A DNA stretch of 9,621 nt from Tardiphaga sp. (GCA_014377915.1 JACMOT010000509.1:1-9621); one strand, 5' to 3'. Positions 1-6,610 are shown, numbered from the stretch's first letter. Made by a program: numbers and translations. Notes: a model not told the origin generated them from the letters alone.

Positions 1-596
1 ACCGAATGCGTGACGAAGATCACCGACAGCCCGGTCGATCGCCAGATATCGACCAGTTCTTCCTGCAGCTTGCCGCGCGTCAACGCATCCAGCGCGCCAA
101 ACGGTTCGTCCATCAGCAGTATGTCGGTGTCGTTGGTCAGCACCCGCGCAATCGCCACGCGCTGCTTCATGCCGCCCGACAATTGGTGCGGATAGCGGTC
201 GGCAAAGGCGGACAGCCCGACCATCTTCATGAATTTCTCAGTCAGCTCCGCCGCCATCTTCGAGGCGATGCCGCGATGTTTTGGCCCGAAGCCGATATTC
301 TCGCGCACCGTCAGCCAGGGGAACAGCGCGTAATCCTGAAACACCATGCCGCGATCCGGCCCCGGCCGGTCGACCGCAAAGCCGTACATCGCGACCGTGC
401 CCTTGGTGGCTTTCTCGAAGCCGGCAATGATGCGCAGCAGCGTCGACTTTCCGCAGCCGGAGGCGCCGAGCAGGCAGATGAACTCGCCCTTGCGAATGGT
501 GAGATTGACGCCGCGCAGCGCCTCGACCGGGCCGTTGGAGGCCTGGTAGAATTTCTGCACGTCGGAAATTTCCAGGATCGGCGGCTGTTCAAGCAT
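1..596 (-). CDS. ABC transporter ATP-binding protein, nitrate/sulfonate/taurine family (3' end outside the window)
   Basis: Nucleotide-binding subunit that powers an importer together with the permease and binding protein encoded just upstream. The first 198 residues are visible and the gene runs off the window. All core ABC motifs are present: Walker A GASGCGKST at residues 44-52, Q-loop Gln87 in MVFQDYALFPW, signature LSGGMKQR at 139-146, Walker B ILLMDEP at 159-165, D-loop ALD at 168-170, and the switch His197 right at the window edge. The FQDYALFPW and DEPFGALD forms are typical of the NrtD/SsuB/TauB family. The ATG at 594-596 overlaps the end of the permease gene by 8 bp, and a GGAG lies about 11 nt upstream, so translation is probably coupled. 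The family assignment is firm; nitrate, sulfonate and taurine cannot be told apart from this subunit. Confidence 0.93.
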   Translation of the reverse strand, partial: MLEQPPILEISDVQKFYQASNGPVEALRGVNLTIRKGEFICLLGASGCGKSTLLRIIAGFEKATKGTVAMYGFAVDRPGPDRGMVFQDYALFPWLTVRENIGFGPKHRGIASKMAAELTEKFMKMVGLSAFADRYPHQLSGGMKQRVAIARVLTNDTDILLMDEPFGALDALTRGKLQEELVDIWRSTGLSVIFVTHS

Positions 597-1467
597 GATG
601 CTGCGGGCTCCAGCGGAGGAAGTAGTTGCTGAGCGCCAGCAGGATGCGGTCCGAGAGAAAGCCGGTGATGCCGATGATGATCATGCCGGTGATCACCAGA
701 TCGGTACGCGACAGCGTGCGGCCATCCATGATCACCGCGCCCAGCCCTTCCGGCACGCCGGTCATCTCGCCGACCACGATCAGGATCCAAGCAAATGAGG
801 CGCCGAGCCGCAGGCCATTGAAGATGCTCGGCAGCGCCGCCGGCAGCACCACGGCGCGAAACAGTTGCGGCCCGCTGCAACCGAGCATCTCGGCGGCCTC
901 GAACAGCCGGACATCGACCGACTTCACGCCGAACACGGTGTTGAGCAGGATCGGGTAGAACGCGCCGAGAAACACCAGGAACACCGCCGAGCGCGGACCC
1001 AGGCCGAAGAAGATCATCGACAGCGGCAGCCACGCCGTCACCGGGATCGGCCGCAGCAATGACAGCGTCGGATCGAGCAGCGCGCGCAGCAGCGGAATCC
1101 GGCCGATCAGCAGGCCGAGCGGAATGCCCAGCGCCGCCGCGCACAGGAAGCCGCCATAGACCCGCTGCACGCTCTTCCAGAAATGGATCGGCAGGCTGGC
1201 GCTGTAGGCGTTGTCATAGATTCCGCCGAAGGCGAAATCCCACATCATGATCGCGACGCCATAGGGCGACGGCACCAGCCGCGTCCCGGTCCAGCGCACC
1301 ATGGCGTCCCAGAACAGCAGCAGGAGTACCGGCACGATCAGCGCCAGCGCGATCGCGCGGAAACGCTGCGCCAGCCGGCCCGGCGACACCGGCAATGCCG
1401 CGGCCATGGCAATCTCGGCGTCGATGTCGGCGTCGGGCAATTCGTCGGCTGTACTTTGCAAGGTCAC
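589..1467 (-). CDS. ABC transporter permease, SsuC/TauC/NrtB-like
   Basis: Inner-membrane subunit of 292 residues, a normal length for the family. Hydrophobic segments lie near residues 37-53, 104-122, 143-157, 160-178, 219-234 and 255-272. The cytoplasmic EAA loop that docks on the ATPase is clear at about 190-209 (EAAEMLGCSGPQLFRAVVLP), with the invariant Gly at 196. It lies between the binding-protein gene (7-nt gap) and the ATPase gene (8-bp overlap), so the three form one operon. The longest frame starts with GTG at 1465-1467, seven bases after the upstream stop. An ATG at codon 21 is an alternative start, and neither has a good Shine-Dalgarno sequence. The substrate is not readable from this subunit. 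Confidence 0.93.
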   Translation of the reverse strand: MTLQSTADELPDADIDAEIAMAAALPVSPGRLAQRFRAIALALIVPVLLLLFWDAMVRWTGTRLVPSPYGVAIMMWDFAFGGIYDNAYSASLPIHFWKSVQRVYGGFLCAAALGIPLGLLIGRIPLLRALLDPTLSLLRPIPVTAWLPLSMIFFGLGPRSAVFLVFLGAFYPILLNTVFGVKSVDVRLFEAAEMLGCSGPQLFRAVVLPAALPSIFNGLRLGASFAWILIVVGEMTGVPEGLGAVIMDGRTLSRTDLVITGMIIIGITGFLSDRILLALSNYFLRWSPQHHA

Positions 1468-1474
1468 GTCGTGC

Positions 1475-2431
1475 TCACGAGGCGGCCAGCGCCTTGACGA
1501 AGCTGGCGTCGATGAAGGTCTTGTAGTCCGGCAATTGCCGGATCTGTTTCTTGGCCAGCATCTGGCTGCCGTAATAATTCGCCTGTTTCAGGAATTGCTC
1601 GTCGATATTCCAGGTCAATTCGACATTCGGCGCCGCCTGCTCGATCGACGGCTTCTGCTGGCCAAGCTTCGCCATCGCCATCGCGACAAAGGCGTCGCGA
1701 TCCTTCATCGCGAATTCGCTGGCCTGGCGATGGATCTTCAACAGCGTCTTGACCAATTCGGCATCCTTGTCGACATGCTCGCGGCTGGTAGTCAGCACCA
1801 TGTTCAGCGACCCGGTCGGCGTGCTGTAGGGATATTCGACGATTCTGCCGACGCCATTGGCGAGGCTGATGCCGGGGCCGGGCTCGGCGCCGACATAGGC
1901 GTCGACATCACCGCGCGCCAGCGCCGCCGCCATGTCGCTGAACGACAGCCGGATCGGCTCGATGTCCTTGATGGTCAGGCCTTCGGCCGCCATCCGGTCG
2001 AGGATCACCACCTCCTGGGTCGAGCCGGGCAGGATCGCGACCTTCTTGCCCTTCAGATCCTTGATACTGTTGATGCCGGAATCCTTGCCGGCGACCACCG
2101 CCATGCCGCGATTGCAGGCGGCGGCGATCACCACGACCGGCTCGCCATTGGCGCCGCCGAGCGTCGCCGCGGCGAGACCGAAAATGCCGAAATCGACGGT
2201 GCCGGTGGCGACCGCGTTCTTGCCGTCGGTCGGCGTCTCGAACGGGATCACCTCGATCCTGACGCCGGCCGGCGCGAATTTTTCGTAAAAATACGGCGTG
2301 ATGCCATGAATCAGCTTCAGCGTGCCGATCTTGATAATGCGGTCGGCCGCGAAGGCCCTGATGCTGCTGGACGACAGCGCGGCCGTGATGGCGGCGAGGC
2401 GGAGGAAGTGTCGTCGGCTGGTGGAGTGCAT
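1475..2431 (-). CDS. ABC transporter substrate-binding protein, SsuA/NMT1-like, with a Tat-type signal
   Basis: Periplasmic solute receptor for the downstream permease and ATPase; 318 residues. The N terminus reads SRRHFLRLAA (residues 5-14), matching the twin-arginine consensus S/T-R-R-x-F-L-K apart from the last residue. A hydrophobic stretch follows, with a likely cleavage site after AFA at residue 28. The mature part has the type-II binding-protein layout of SsuA, TauA and NMT1 proteins: IKIGTLKL at 33-40, a GTVDFGIFG segment at 77-85, DLKGKKVAILPGS at 125-137 and DVDAYVGAEPG at 175-185. It is shorter than NrtA and unlike NasS, encoded in the same window. The ATG has AAAGG about 7 nt upstream and lies 29 nt below the start site predicted from a sigma54 promoter. 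Nitrogen control is therefore likely. The ligand could be a nitrogen oxyanion, a sulfonate or another small molecule. Confidence 0.9.
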   Translation of the reverse strand: MHSTSRRHFLRLAAITAALSSSSIRAFAADRIIKIGTLKLIHGITPYFYEKFAPAGVRIEVIPFETPTDGKNAVATGTVDFGIFGLAAATLGGANGEPVVVIAAACNRGMAVVAGKDSGINSIKDLKGKKVAILPGSTQEVVILDRMAAEGLTIKDIEPIRLSFSDMAAALARGDVDAYVGAEPGPGISLANGVGRIVEYPYSTPTGSLNMVLTTSREHVDKDAELVKTLLKIHRQASEFAMKDRDAFVAMAMAKLGQQKPSIEQAAPNVELTWNIDEQFLKQANYYGSQMLAKKQIRQLPDYKTFIDASFVKALAAS

Positions 2432-2469
2432 CGGATGACCTTTGGGCTGAACGAATGTCAGCGCAAAAG

Positions 2470-2488
2470 ATGCAAATACCGTGCCTGA
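2470..2488 (-). promoter_or_regulatory. sigma54 (-24/-12) promoter of the ABC operon
   Basis: Read on the minus strand, AGGCACGGTATTTGCA carries GG at 2485-2484 and GC at 2473-2472, separated by exactly 10 bases. It differs from the consensus TGGCACG-N4-TTGCW only at the first base. The predicted transcription start is near 2460, leaving a leader of about 29 nt before the binding-protein ATG. The match is seen directly; RpoN dependence is inferred. Confidence 0.75.
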
Positions 2489-2490
2489 AA

Positions 2491-2564
2491 GTAGGATGGG
2501 TTGAGCCCATCGCGAAACCCTACGGATGCCGCTGATGGGTTTCGCAAGGGCTCAACCATCCTAC
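2491..2564. repeat. REP-like palindrome between enhancer and promoter
   Basis: The left arm 2491-2520 begins GTAGGATGGGTTGAGCCC and ends GCGAAACCC. The right arm 2537-2564 is its near-perfect reverse complement, differing by one indel in a G run and a 3-versus-2-base change. The 16-base centre is 2521-2536. The GTAGGATGGGTTGAGC...GCGAAACCCATC type of sequence is, from memory, a widespread dispersed palindromic repeat in proteobacteria. Transcribed either way it would form a hairpin of about 28 bp. It has no U tract, so I do not call it a terminator. Confidence 0.8.
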
Positions 2565-2574
2565 AATTTCACCG

Positions 2575-2727
2575 TTAGAACGGATGCACCGACAACGTGC
2601 CGAACACGACGGCGGCGATCAACGCGAACGAGCCATACAGGGCGAACATCTGCAGCCGGGTCGACGACCGCCCGGACAGGGCGCGGGCGTGCAAGTGCAG
2701 GCGGGCTTCCGCAGACCATTCGCGCAT
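2575..2727 (-). CDS. Small single-helix membrane protein, function unknown
   Basis: A 50-residue reading frame of unknown function. Residues 1-27 are polar and basic (starts MREWSAEARLHLHARALSGR). Residues 28-46 form one hydrophobic helix (FALYGSFALIAAVVFGTL) and the tail is SVHPF, which predicts an inner-membrane protein with a cytoplasmic basic N terminus. On the minus strand GGAG lies 7 nt before the ATG at 2725-2727; another ATG directly before it (2728-2730) would add one residue. The longer frame, open up to 2784, lacks support upstream of this ribosome site. The gene stands alone, between a terminator-like stem-loop and the regulatory region of the ABC operon, and its 3' end contains an NtrC-like site. 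The well-placed ribosome site and the clean helix argue for a real gene; no homologue was checked. Confidence 0.6.
   Translation of the reverse strand: MREWSAEARLHLHARALSGRSSTRLQMFALYGSFALIAAVVFGTLSVHPF
2585..2601. promoter_or_regulatory. NtrC-like enhancer site
   Basis: TGCACCGACAACGTGCC has the GCAC-N7-GTGC dyad of the NtrC consensus TGCACC-N5-GGTGCA. Read on the minus strand, its right half GGTGCA is perfect. Its centre lies about 133 bp upstream of the start site predicted from the sigma54 promoter at 2470-2488, a usual distance for an NtrC enhancer. It falls in the last codons of the small membrane-protein gene. A single short dyad can arise by chance; the pairing with a good sigma54 promoter raises confidence. 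Confidence 0.5.
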
Positions 2728-2832
2728 CATCGTTCTCCAGCTATTCATCGTGCCATAGCAAAGGCCAAATCCGCGGGAGCACAAGCGGGTGCGAAAAATA
2801 GCAATGACGATTCTGCGGAAGCGGCGATCGGC

Positions 2833-2875
2833 GAATTAAAAATCCCCGAAATGACTCCTTGTCAGATTTTTATTC
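2833..2875 (-). terminator. AT-rich stem-loop after the nirA operon, possible terminator
   Basis: The arms GAATTAAAAATC (2833-2844) and GATTTTTATTC (2865-2875) are complementary apart from one indel. A nested TGAC-AAGGA-GTCA hairpin sits inside at 2852-2864. On the minus strand the element ends with five U residues and lies about 30 nt after the stop codon of the flavoprotein gene. The outer stem is AT-only and weak, so a symmetric, bidirectional terminator is plausible but not certain. The rest of the 2731-2904 gap shows nothing I can support. Confidence 0.4.
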
Positions 2876-2904
2876 GGCGGCATTTGAGGGATTGCCGGTA
2901 TTTC

Positions 2905-4503
2905 TCAATACACGTCGAGCTGGAAGCGGCCCTTCTTCTTGAGCTCGCCGACAAACAGCACTGCTTCGTCGGTACTGCGCGCGCCATATTGCGCGACGAT
3001 GTCGACCAGCGCGCGTTCGACGTCCTTGGCCATCCGCTTGGCGTCGCCGCAGATATAGACATGGGCGCCGTCGGCCAGCCAGGTCCAGACGTCGCGGCCG
3101 ACCTCGCGCATGCGGTCCTGCACATAGAATTTTTCGCCAGAGTCGCGCGACCACGCCAGCGACAGCCGGGTCAGGAATCCCTCCGCCTTCATCTCGTTGA
3201 GTTCGTCGGCATAGAAGAAATCCGACACGCTGCGCTGGTGGCCGAAGAACAGCCAGTTTTTTCCGGGCGCGCGCGTCGCCTTGCGGTCGTGCAAAAAGGC
3301 GCGGAACGGCGCGATGCCGGTGCCGGGCCCGACCATGATGATCGGCACGCTTGGATCTTCCGGCAGCGCAAAGCCGTGCGCCTTCTGCACATAGACCTTG
3401 AGCTGGTCGCCGGGCTGGATGCGGTCGGCGAGGAAGCTGGAGGCGAGGCCATGGCGCTTCCGCGAGCCTACCACGTAGCGCACGATGTCGACGGTCAGCG
3501 ACAATTTGCCGGGCGTGGCGTTGTGCGACGACGAGATCGAATACAGCCGCGGCTGCAGCGGCTCCAGCGCCTCGACAAAGGCTTCGGGATGCGGCCGCAC
3601 ATGCGGAAATTTCTGCAGCGCCGCCATCACATCGATGGTCGCGGCATCGCCGTCGGGATCCTCGCCCTGCGCCAGCGCGCGCGCCTTGGCGCGGTGCGTG
3701 CCGCCGGTGAGATAGGACATCAGTTCGAACAGGCTGTCCGGTGCCGGCGCCAGCGAGACGTCGTGCTGCAGCACCTCGCGCAGCGTCTTGCCGCGCACGA
3801 TGGTGGTGTGCGAGGCGCCGAGCAAAGCGATGATCTGGTCGACATGGCCGAGATCGTTGGAGGCAAAGATACCGAAGCTGTCGCCGACCACATAATCCAG
3901 CCCGCAGCCGGACAGGTCGAAATCGATGTGCCAGGTCTCCTTCTCCGAGCCCTTGCCGTTCAGCAAACGGCGACCGAGAAAAATGGCCGGCGCCGGATTG
4001 TCGCGCGAACGGCCGAGCGTCGAGGGATCGGGCGCGGAAGCTTCGACGGGCTCGGCCGCCGGTTTCGCCATCGGCGCGGCGCCCGCGGCCGGCGCCTTCT
4101 CCAGCTCCTCGTGCAGCGCCTTCAGCATCCGCGCGGTTTCCTTGCCGCCGGGGACGCAGAGGTTGAGGCGCGGCTCAGTGCGGCCGGCGAGCGCATCGGC
4201 GTAGTCGTTGCAATTATAGCCGCACTGGCCGCAATCCTGCTGCGCCATCGCCGCCATCATTTTTCGGCGGACCGGCCTGCCTTCGGCGAGCTTCATGCGG
4301 TCCACGATCGGCATGGTCTGGTCGTGCCACGGCGCGCCGTCGTCTTCCTCCATCACGGCAGCGCCCTGCTCCGCCGACAAGGCCGCGGGCGCGTCTGACA
4401 ACAGCCCGGCGAAGAAGCCGTTCAGCCAGGAGCGCTGCGCTTCGGAAAACGGCGCCGAGGCGGGAATGATCTCGACTCTTGGTGGCGGCGTCATCTGATT
4501 CAT
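2905..4503 (-). CDS. CysJ-like FAD/NADPH reductase with an N-terminal 4Fe-4S motif, likely electron donor to NirA
   Basis: A 532-residue flavoprotein of the CysJ/NADPH-P450 reductase class. The C-terminal half carries the FAD motif RLYSISSS (319-326), GLASSFLAD (352-360), the pyridine-nucleotide loop VGPGTGIAPFR (391-401), YICGDAKRMAKDV (483-495) and a terminal aromatic in QLDVY, as in CysJ. The FMN flavodoxin domain of CysJ is absent. In its place residues 90-119 hold DCGQCGYNCNDYADAL plus a fourth cysteine, giving C91-x2-C94-x3-C98-x17-C116, a pattern resembling the Fe-S domain of RnfB-type proteins. An Ala/Pro-rich linker spans about 137-172. The ATG overlaps the nirA stop as ATGA, so the two are co-translated. 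Inference: NADPH to FAD to 4Fe-4S to NirA siroheme. Homologues are usually annotated as sulfite reductase alpha subunit; the nas context argues for nitrite, though sulfite is not excluded. Confidence 0.9.
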   Translation of the reverse strand: MNQMTPPPRVEIIPASAPFSEAQRSWLNGFFAGLLSDAPAALSAEQGAAVMEEDDGAPWHDQTMPIVDRMKLAEGRPVRRKMMAAMAQQDCGQCGYNCNDYADALAGRTEPRLNLCVPGGKETARMLKALHEELEKAPAAGAAPMAKPAAEPVEASAPDPSTLGRSRDNPAPAIFLGRRLLNGKGSEKETWHIDFDLSGCGLDYVVGDSFGIFASNDLGHVDQIIALLGASHTTIVRGKTLREVLQHDVSLAPAPDSLFELMSYLTGGTHRAKARALAQGEDPDGDAATIDVMAALQKFPHVRPHPEAFVEALEPLQPRLYSISSSHNATPGKLSLTVDIVRYVVGSRKRHGLASSFLADRIQPGDQLKVYVQKAHGFALPEDPSVPIIMVGPGTGIAPFRAFLHDRKATRAPGKNWLFFGHQRSVSDFFYADELNEMKAEGFLTRLSLAWSRDSGEKFYVQDRMREVGRDVWTWLADGAHVYICGDAKRMAKDVERALVDIVAQYGARSTDEAVLFVGELKKKGRFQLDVY

Positions 4504-6287
4504 GCGGACACCTGTGCGTCGGCGAGGTTTCGCAGGGCTTCGCCATCATGTCGGCGCGCGAAGCTGAGGAAGGTTTCGTCCGGCGAGGCGCGGTTCGTCA
4601 TATAGGCCTTCAGCAGTTTCTCGATGACGACCGGCGCATCCTCCGCCCTGATGTCGTGAAAGACCTCCTGCCCGATATCGGCCGCAGGACCAAAACCGCC
4701 GCCGGTAAAGATGTGAAATCCGTCGACGGTGGCGTCGCCGTCTCCGATTCCGACGCGGGCGCCGATCATGCCGATGTCGCTGATGTAATGCTGCGCGCAG
4801 GAATGGTGACAGCCGGTGAGGTGGATGTTGATCGGGGTATCGACCGTCACGATGGGATCGCACCAGTCGGCAATCCGCGCCGCGGTGGCCTTGGTATCGG
4901 CATTGCCGAATTTGCAGCCGGCGCGACCGGTGCAGGCGATCAGGCCGGCGCGGATTTCCGTGGTCTTGATGGCGAGCCCGATGGCTTCGATGGCGGCAGT
5001 CGCCAGCGCGACCTTGTCGTCGGGCACGCCAGGAATCAGCAGGTTCTGCCACACCGTGAGACGGATCTCGCCATCGCCGAGGTCAGCCGCGATCTTCGAC
5101 AGCCCGCGCATCTGCGCGCAGGTGACGAGGCCGAGCGGCAATGCCACGCCGATCCAGTTCAGGCCCTGCTGCTTCTGCGGATGCACGCCGATATGAGCGT
5201 TGCGGTCGAAGACCGGCCGCGGCTGCAACGCTTCTGTCGGAACGCGTGTGAATGTGTGACCGAGCTTGTCTTCGACGAGCAGCAGGAATTTCTCCATGCC
5301 GATGCCGTCGATGACGTATTTCAGCCGCGCCTTGAGCCGGTTGGTGCGGTCACCGAGATCGATGAAGACGCGGACGATGGCGTCCGACACTTTGGTGGCA
5401 TCGGCCGGCCTGACGATGATGCCGGTATCGGTGGCAAAATCCTTGTGGCCGGTGATACCGCCGATGCCGAGTCTGAACCAGATGCCGGGCTCGGCGCCAA
5501 AACCGTCCTTCACGTCTACGGCCGCGAAGGCGATGTCGTTGGTGTCTTCCAGCACCGCGATCTTGCCGGCGCCGTCAAAGGCGACATTGAATTTTCGCGG
5601 CAGCCCGGTCAGCGTGCGGTCGTTGAGGATGTGATAGTGCCATTCGCGGGCGTAAGGCCGCGTATCCAATAATTCCTGCGGATCGATTCCGGCGGTCGGC
5701 GTGCCCGTGACGTTGCGGATGTTGTCGGCGCCGGGGCCGCGCGAGCACAGGCCGAGATCCTGGATGCCCTCGATCAGCGTCACCGCCTGTTTCGGCGGGA
5801 TTTCCCGCACCTGCAGATTGGCGCGGGTGGTGACATTGGCGAACGGGCCGCAGATCGGTTCGATCAGATCGGCCAGCCCGGCGAATTGCCAGTGCTTCAG
5901 GATGCCATTGGGAATCCGCAACCGGCACATGTAGGAATCCTGCGTCGGCCCGACATAGAACAGCCCGTAATAGCGCCAGCGGAAATTGTCGGCCGGTGAC
6001 GGCCGCGCGTCGATCAATGCCTGATCCTTGAGGCGCGAATAGGCGTCGAACGGATGCTCCTCGCGCTTCCATTTCTCCTGGTCGACGAGTTTCTTGCCGG
6101 CCGCGATGGTGCGATCCTGCGCCTTGAGGTGCGGCGCGTCTGGTCCGGCCGGCTCGGCCGCGGCCTTAGCCGCCCCCCCGCCGCCCAGACCTTTGCCGAC
6201 ACGGCTGATCTGCAGCCCGGTCGAAAAACCTTCCAGATAACGCTTCTGTTCGTCGGTGAAGTCGACGGAGAGGTGTTCGATTTTCAT
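4500..6287 (-). CDS. nirA: Assimilatory siroheme nitrite reductase
   Basis: Reduces nitrite to ammonium with six electrons in the cytoplasm. The protein has 595 residues, normal for NirA-type enzymes. It shows the duplicated nitrite/sulfite reductase fold: RLRIPNGILKHWQ at 122-134, TTRANLQVREIP at 153-164, NVTGTPTAGIDPQEL at 192-206, and in the second half LTVWQNLLIPGV at 410-421. The ligands joining siroheme to the 4Fe-4S cluster are C452-x5-C458 (CTGRAGC) and C493-x3-C497 (CHHSC). The ATG at 6285-6287 was chosen because MKIEHLSVDFTDEQ resembles the family N terminus; AGGAG lies 12 nt upstream. The open frame continues to 6479, but that extension is low-complexity and contains the leader structures. 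A Gly/Ala-rich linker follows at 31-47. The enzyme could be a sulfite reductase, but the nasST neighbours and leader favour nitrite. Confidence 0.93.
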   Translation of the reverse strand: MKIEHLSVDFTDEQKRYLEGFSTGLQISRVGKGLGGGGAAKAAAEPAGPDAPHLKAQDRTIAAGKKLVDQEKWKREEHPFDAYSRLKDQALIDARPSPADNFRWRYYGLFYVGPTQDSYMCRLRIPNGILKHWQFAGLADLIEPICGPFANVTTRANLQVREIPPKQAVTLIEGIQDLGLCSRGPGADNIRNVTGTPTAGIDPQELLDTRPYAREWHYHILNDRTLTGLPRKFNVAFDGAGKIAVLEDTNDIAFAAVDVKDGFGAEPGIWFRLGIGGITGHKDFATDTGIIVRPADATKVSDAIVRVFIDLGDRTNRLKARLKYVIDGIGMEKFLLLVEDKLGHTFTRVPTEALQPRPVFDRNAHIGVHPQKQQGLNWIGVALPLGLVTCAQMRGLSKIAADLGDGEIRLTVWQNLLIPGVPDDKVALATAAIEAIGLAIKTTEIRAGLIACTGRAGCKFGNADTKATAARIADWCDPIVTVDTPINIHLTGCHHSCAQHYISDIGMIGARVGIGDGDATVDGFHIFTGGGFGPAADIGQEVFHDIRAEDAPVVIEKLLKAYMTNRASPDETFLSFARRHDGEALRNLADAQVSA

Positions 6288-6299
6288 GGGGCTTGAAGG

Positions 6300-6321
6300 C
6301 TCCTGCGGCCACTCATGTGGC
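6300..6321 (-). promoter_or_regulatory. nirA ribosome-binding site with adjoining hairpin
   Basis: On the minus strand AGGAG (6304-6300) lies 12 nt before the ATG at 6287, longer than usual. Four bases upstream of it a short stem GCCAC/GTGGC (6321-6317 and 6312-6308) closes the tetraloop ATGA. The stem could modulate ribosome access, but this is speculative. The only reason to favour this start is the family N terminus and the presence of this site. Confidence 0.4.
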
Positions 6322-6360
6322 GTCAACGGGGGTACGGGACGTGACCGTGCAGCCTCAACT

Positions 6361-6462
6361 CGGCGCATCGCGCCGGCTTGAATTCTGTGAACGGTCCGAT
6401 CAGCCTCGTTGCTGCGGAAATCCATCTGGGGACGTCGCCGGCGGGCATCAGCGAACGCCGGC
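6361..6462 (-). ncRNA. nirA leader RNA with a candidate NasT (ANTAR) hairpin
   Basis: Three stem-loops follow one another in the predicted 5' leader. The first, at 6462-6437, has a perfect GCCGGCG/CGCCGGC stem and a 12-nt loop. The second, at 6418-6395, has stem CAGC/GCTG closing the hexaloop AACGAG, extended by TCCG/CGGA after a 2-nt bulge. The third, at 6375-6361, is CGGCGC-GAT-GCGCCG. ANTAR regulators are known to bind paired hairpins whose hexaloops carry A at position 1 and G at position 4; the second hairpin fits that exactly. The first does not fold into such a loop, and the third lacks a U tract, so the full two-hairpin-plus-terminator model is only partly supported. Tandem nasT and nasS upstream make NasT control likely. 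Confidence 0.5.
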
Positions 6463-6474
6463 AAACAACAAGCA

Positions 6475-6490
6475 TTCAAGTCCTGTGCCA
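6475..6490 (-). promoter_or_regulatory. sigma54-like promoter of nirA, imperfect -12 element
   Basis: On the minus strand TGGCACAGGACTTGAA keeps the full TGGCAC with GG at 6489-6488 and the TTG of the -12 box at correct spacing, but has A where consensus has C (TTGA instead of TTGC). It predicts a start near 6464, two bases before the first leader hairpin, which supports it. I see no GCAC-N7-GTGC NtrC-type dyad between 6490 and 6805. Confidence 0.4.
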
Positions 6491-6610
6491 GACGGGATCA
6501 ACGCCATTTCGACCAGCAGCTCAGGAAGTTAGCGCCGATCCCAGGCAGCCGGCGGAAGGTCCTTTGCCGGCATTTTGCACTGCACGCTCAATAAATGCGC
6601 AATGCTCGTT

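Noticed and set aside
1301..2488. Long plus-strand frame of 395 codons opposite the ABC binding-protein gene.
   Set aside because: Rich in His, Arg, Asp and Gly with no recognisable domain; an antisense shadow of a high-GC gene whose opposite strand encodes a clear binding protein.
2739..2755. TGGCACG followed by AGC upstream of the small membrane-protein gene, resembling a sigma54 promoter.
   Set aside because: GG and GC are 11 bases apart rather than 10, and the implied start would fall at the start codon itself.
2584..4398. 604-codon plus-strand frame opposite the flavoprotein gene.
   Set aside because: Arg/His-rich shadow; the minus strand carries all the FAD, NADPH and Fe-S motifs.
6288..6479. 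64-codon upstream extension of nirA in frame.
   Set aside because: Arg/Pro-rich with no family similarity, and it coincides with the leader hairpins; the MKIEHL start matches the family.
6581..6601. TGCAC...GCGCA dyad upstream of nirA, considered as an NtrC site.
   Set aside because: The half-sites are 11 bases apart instead of 7 and one half is TGCGC; not a convincing NtrC site.
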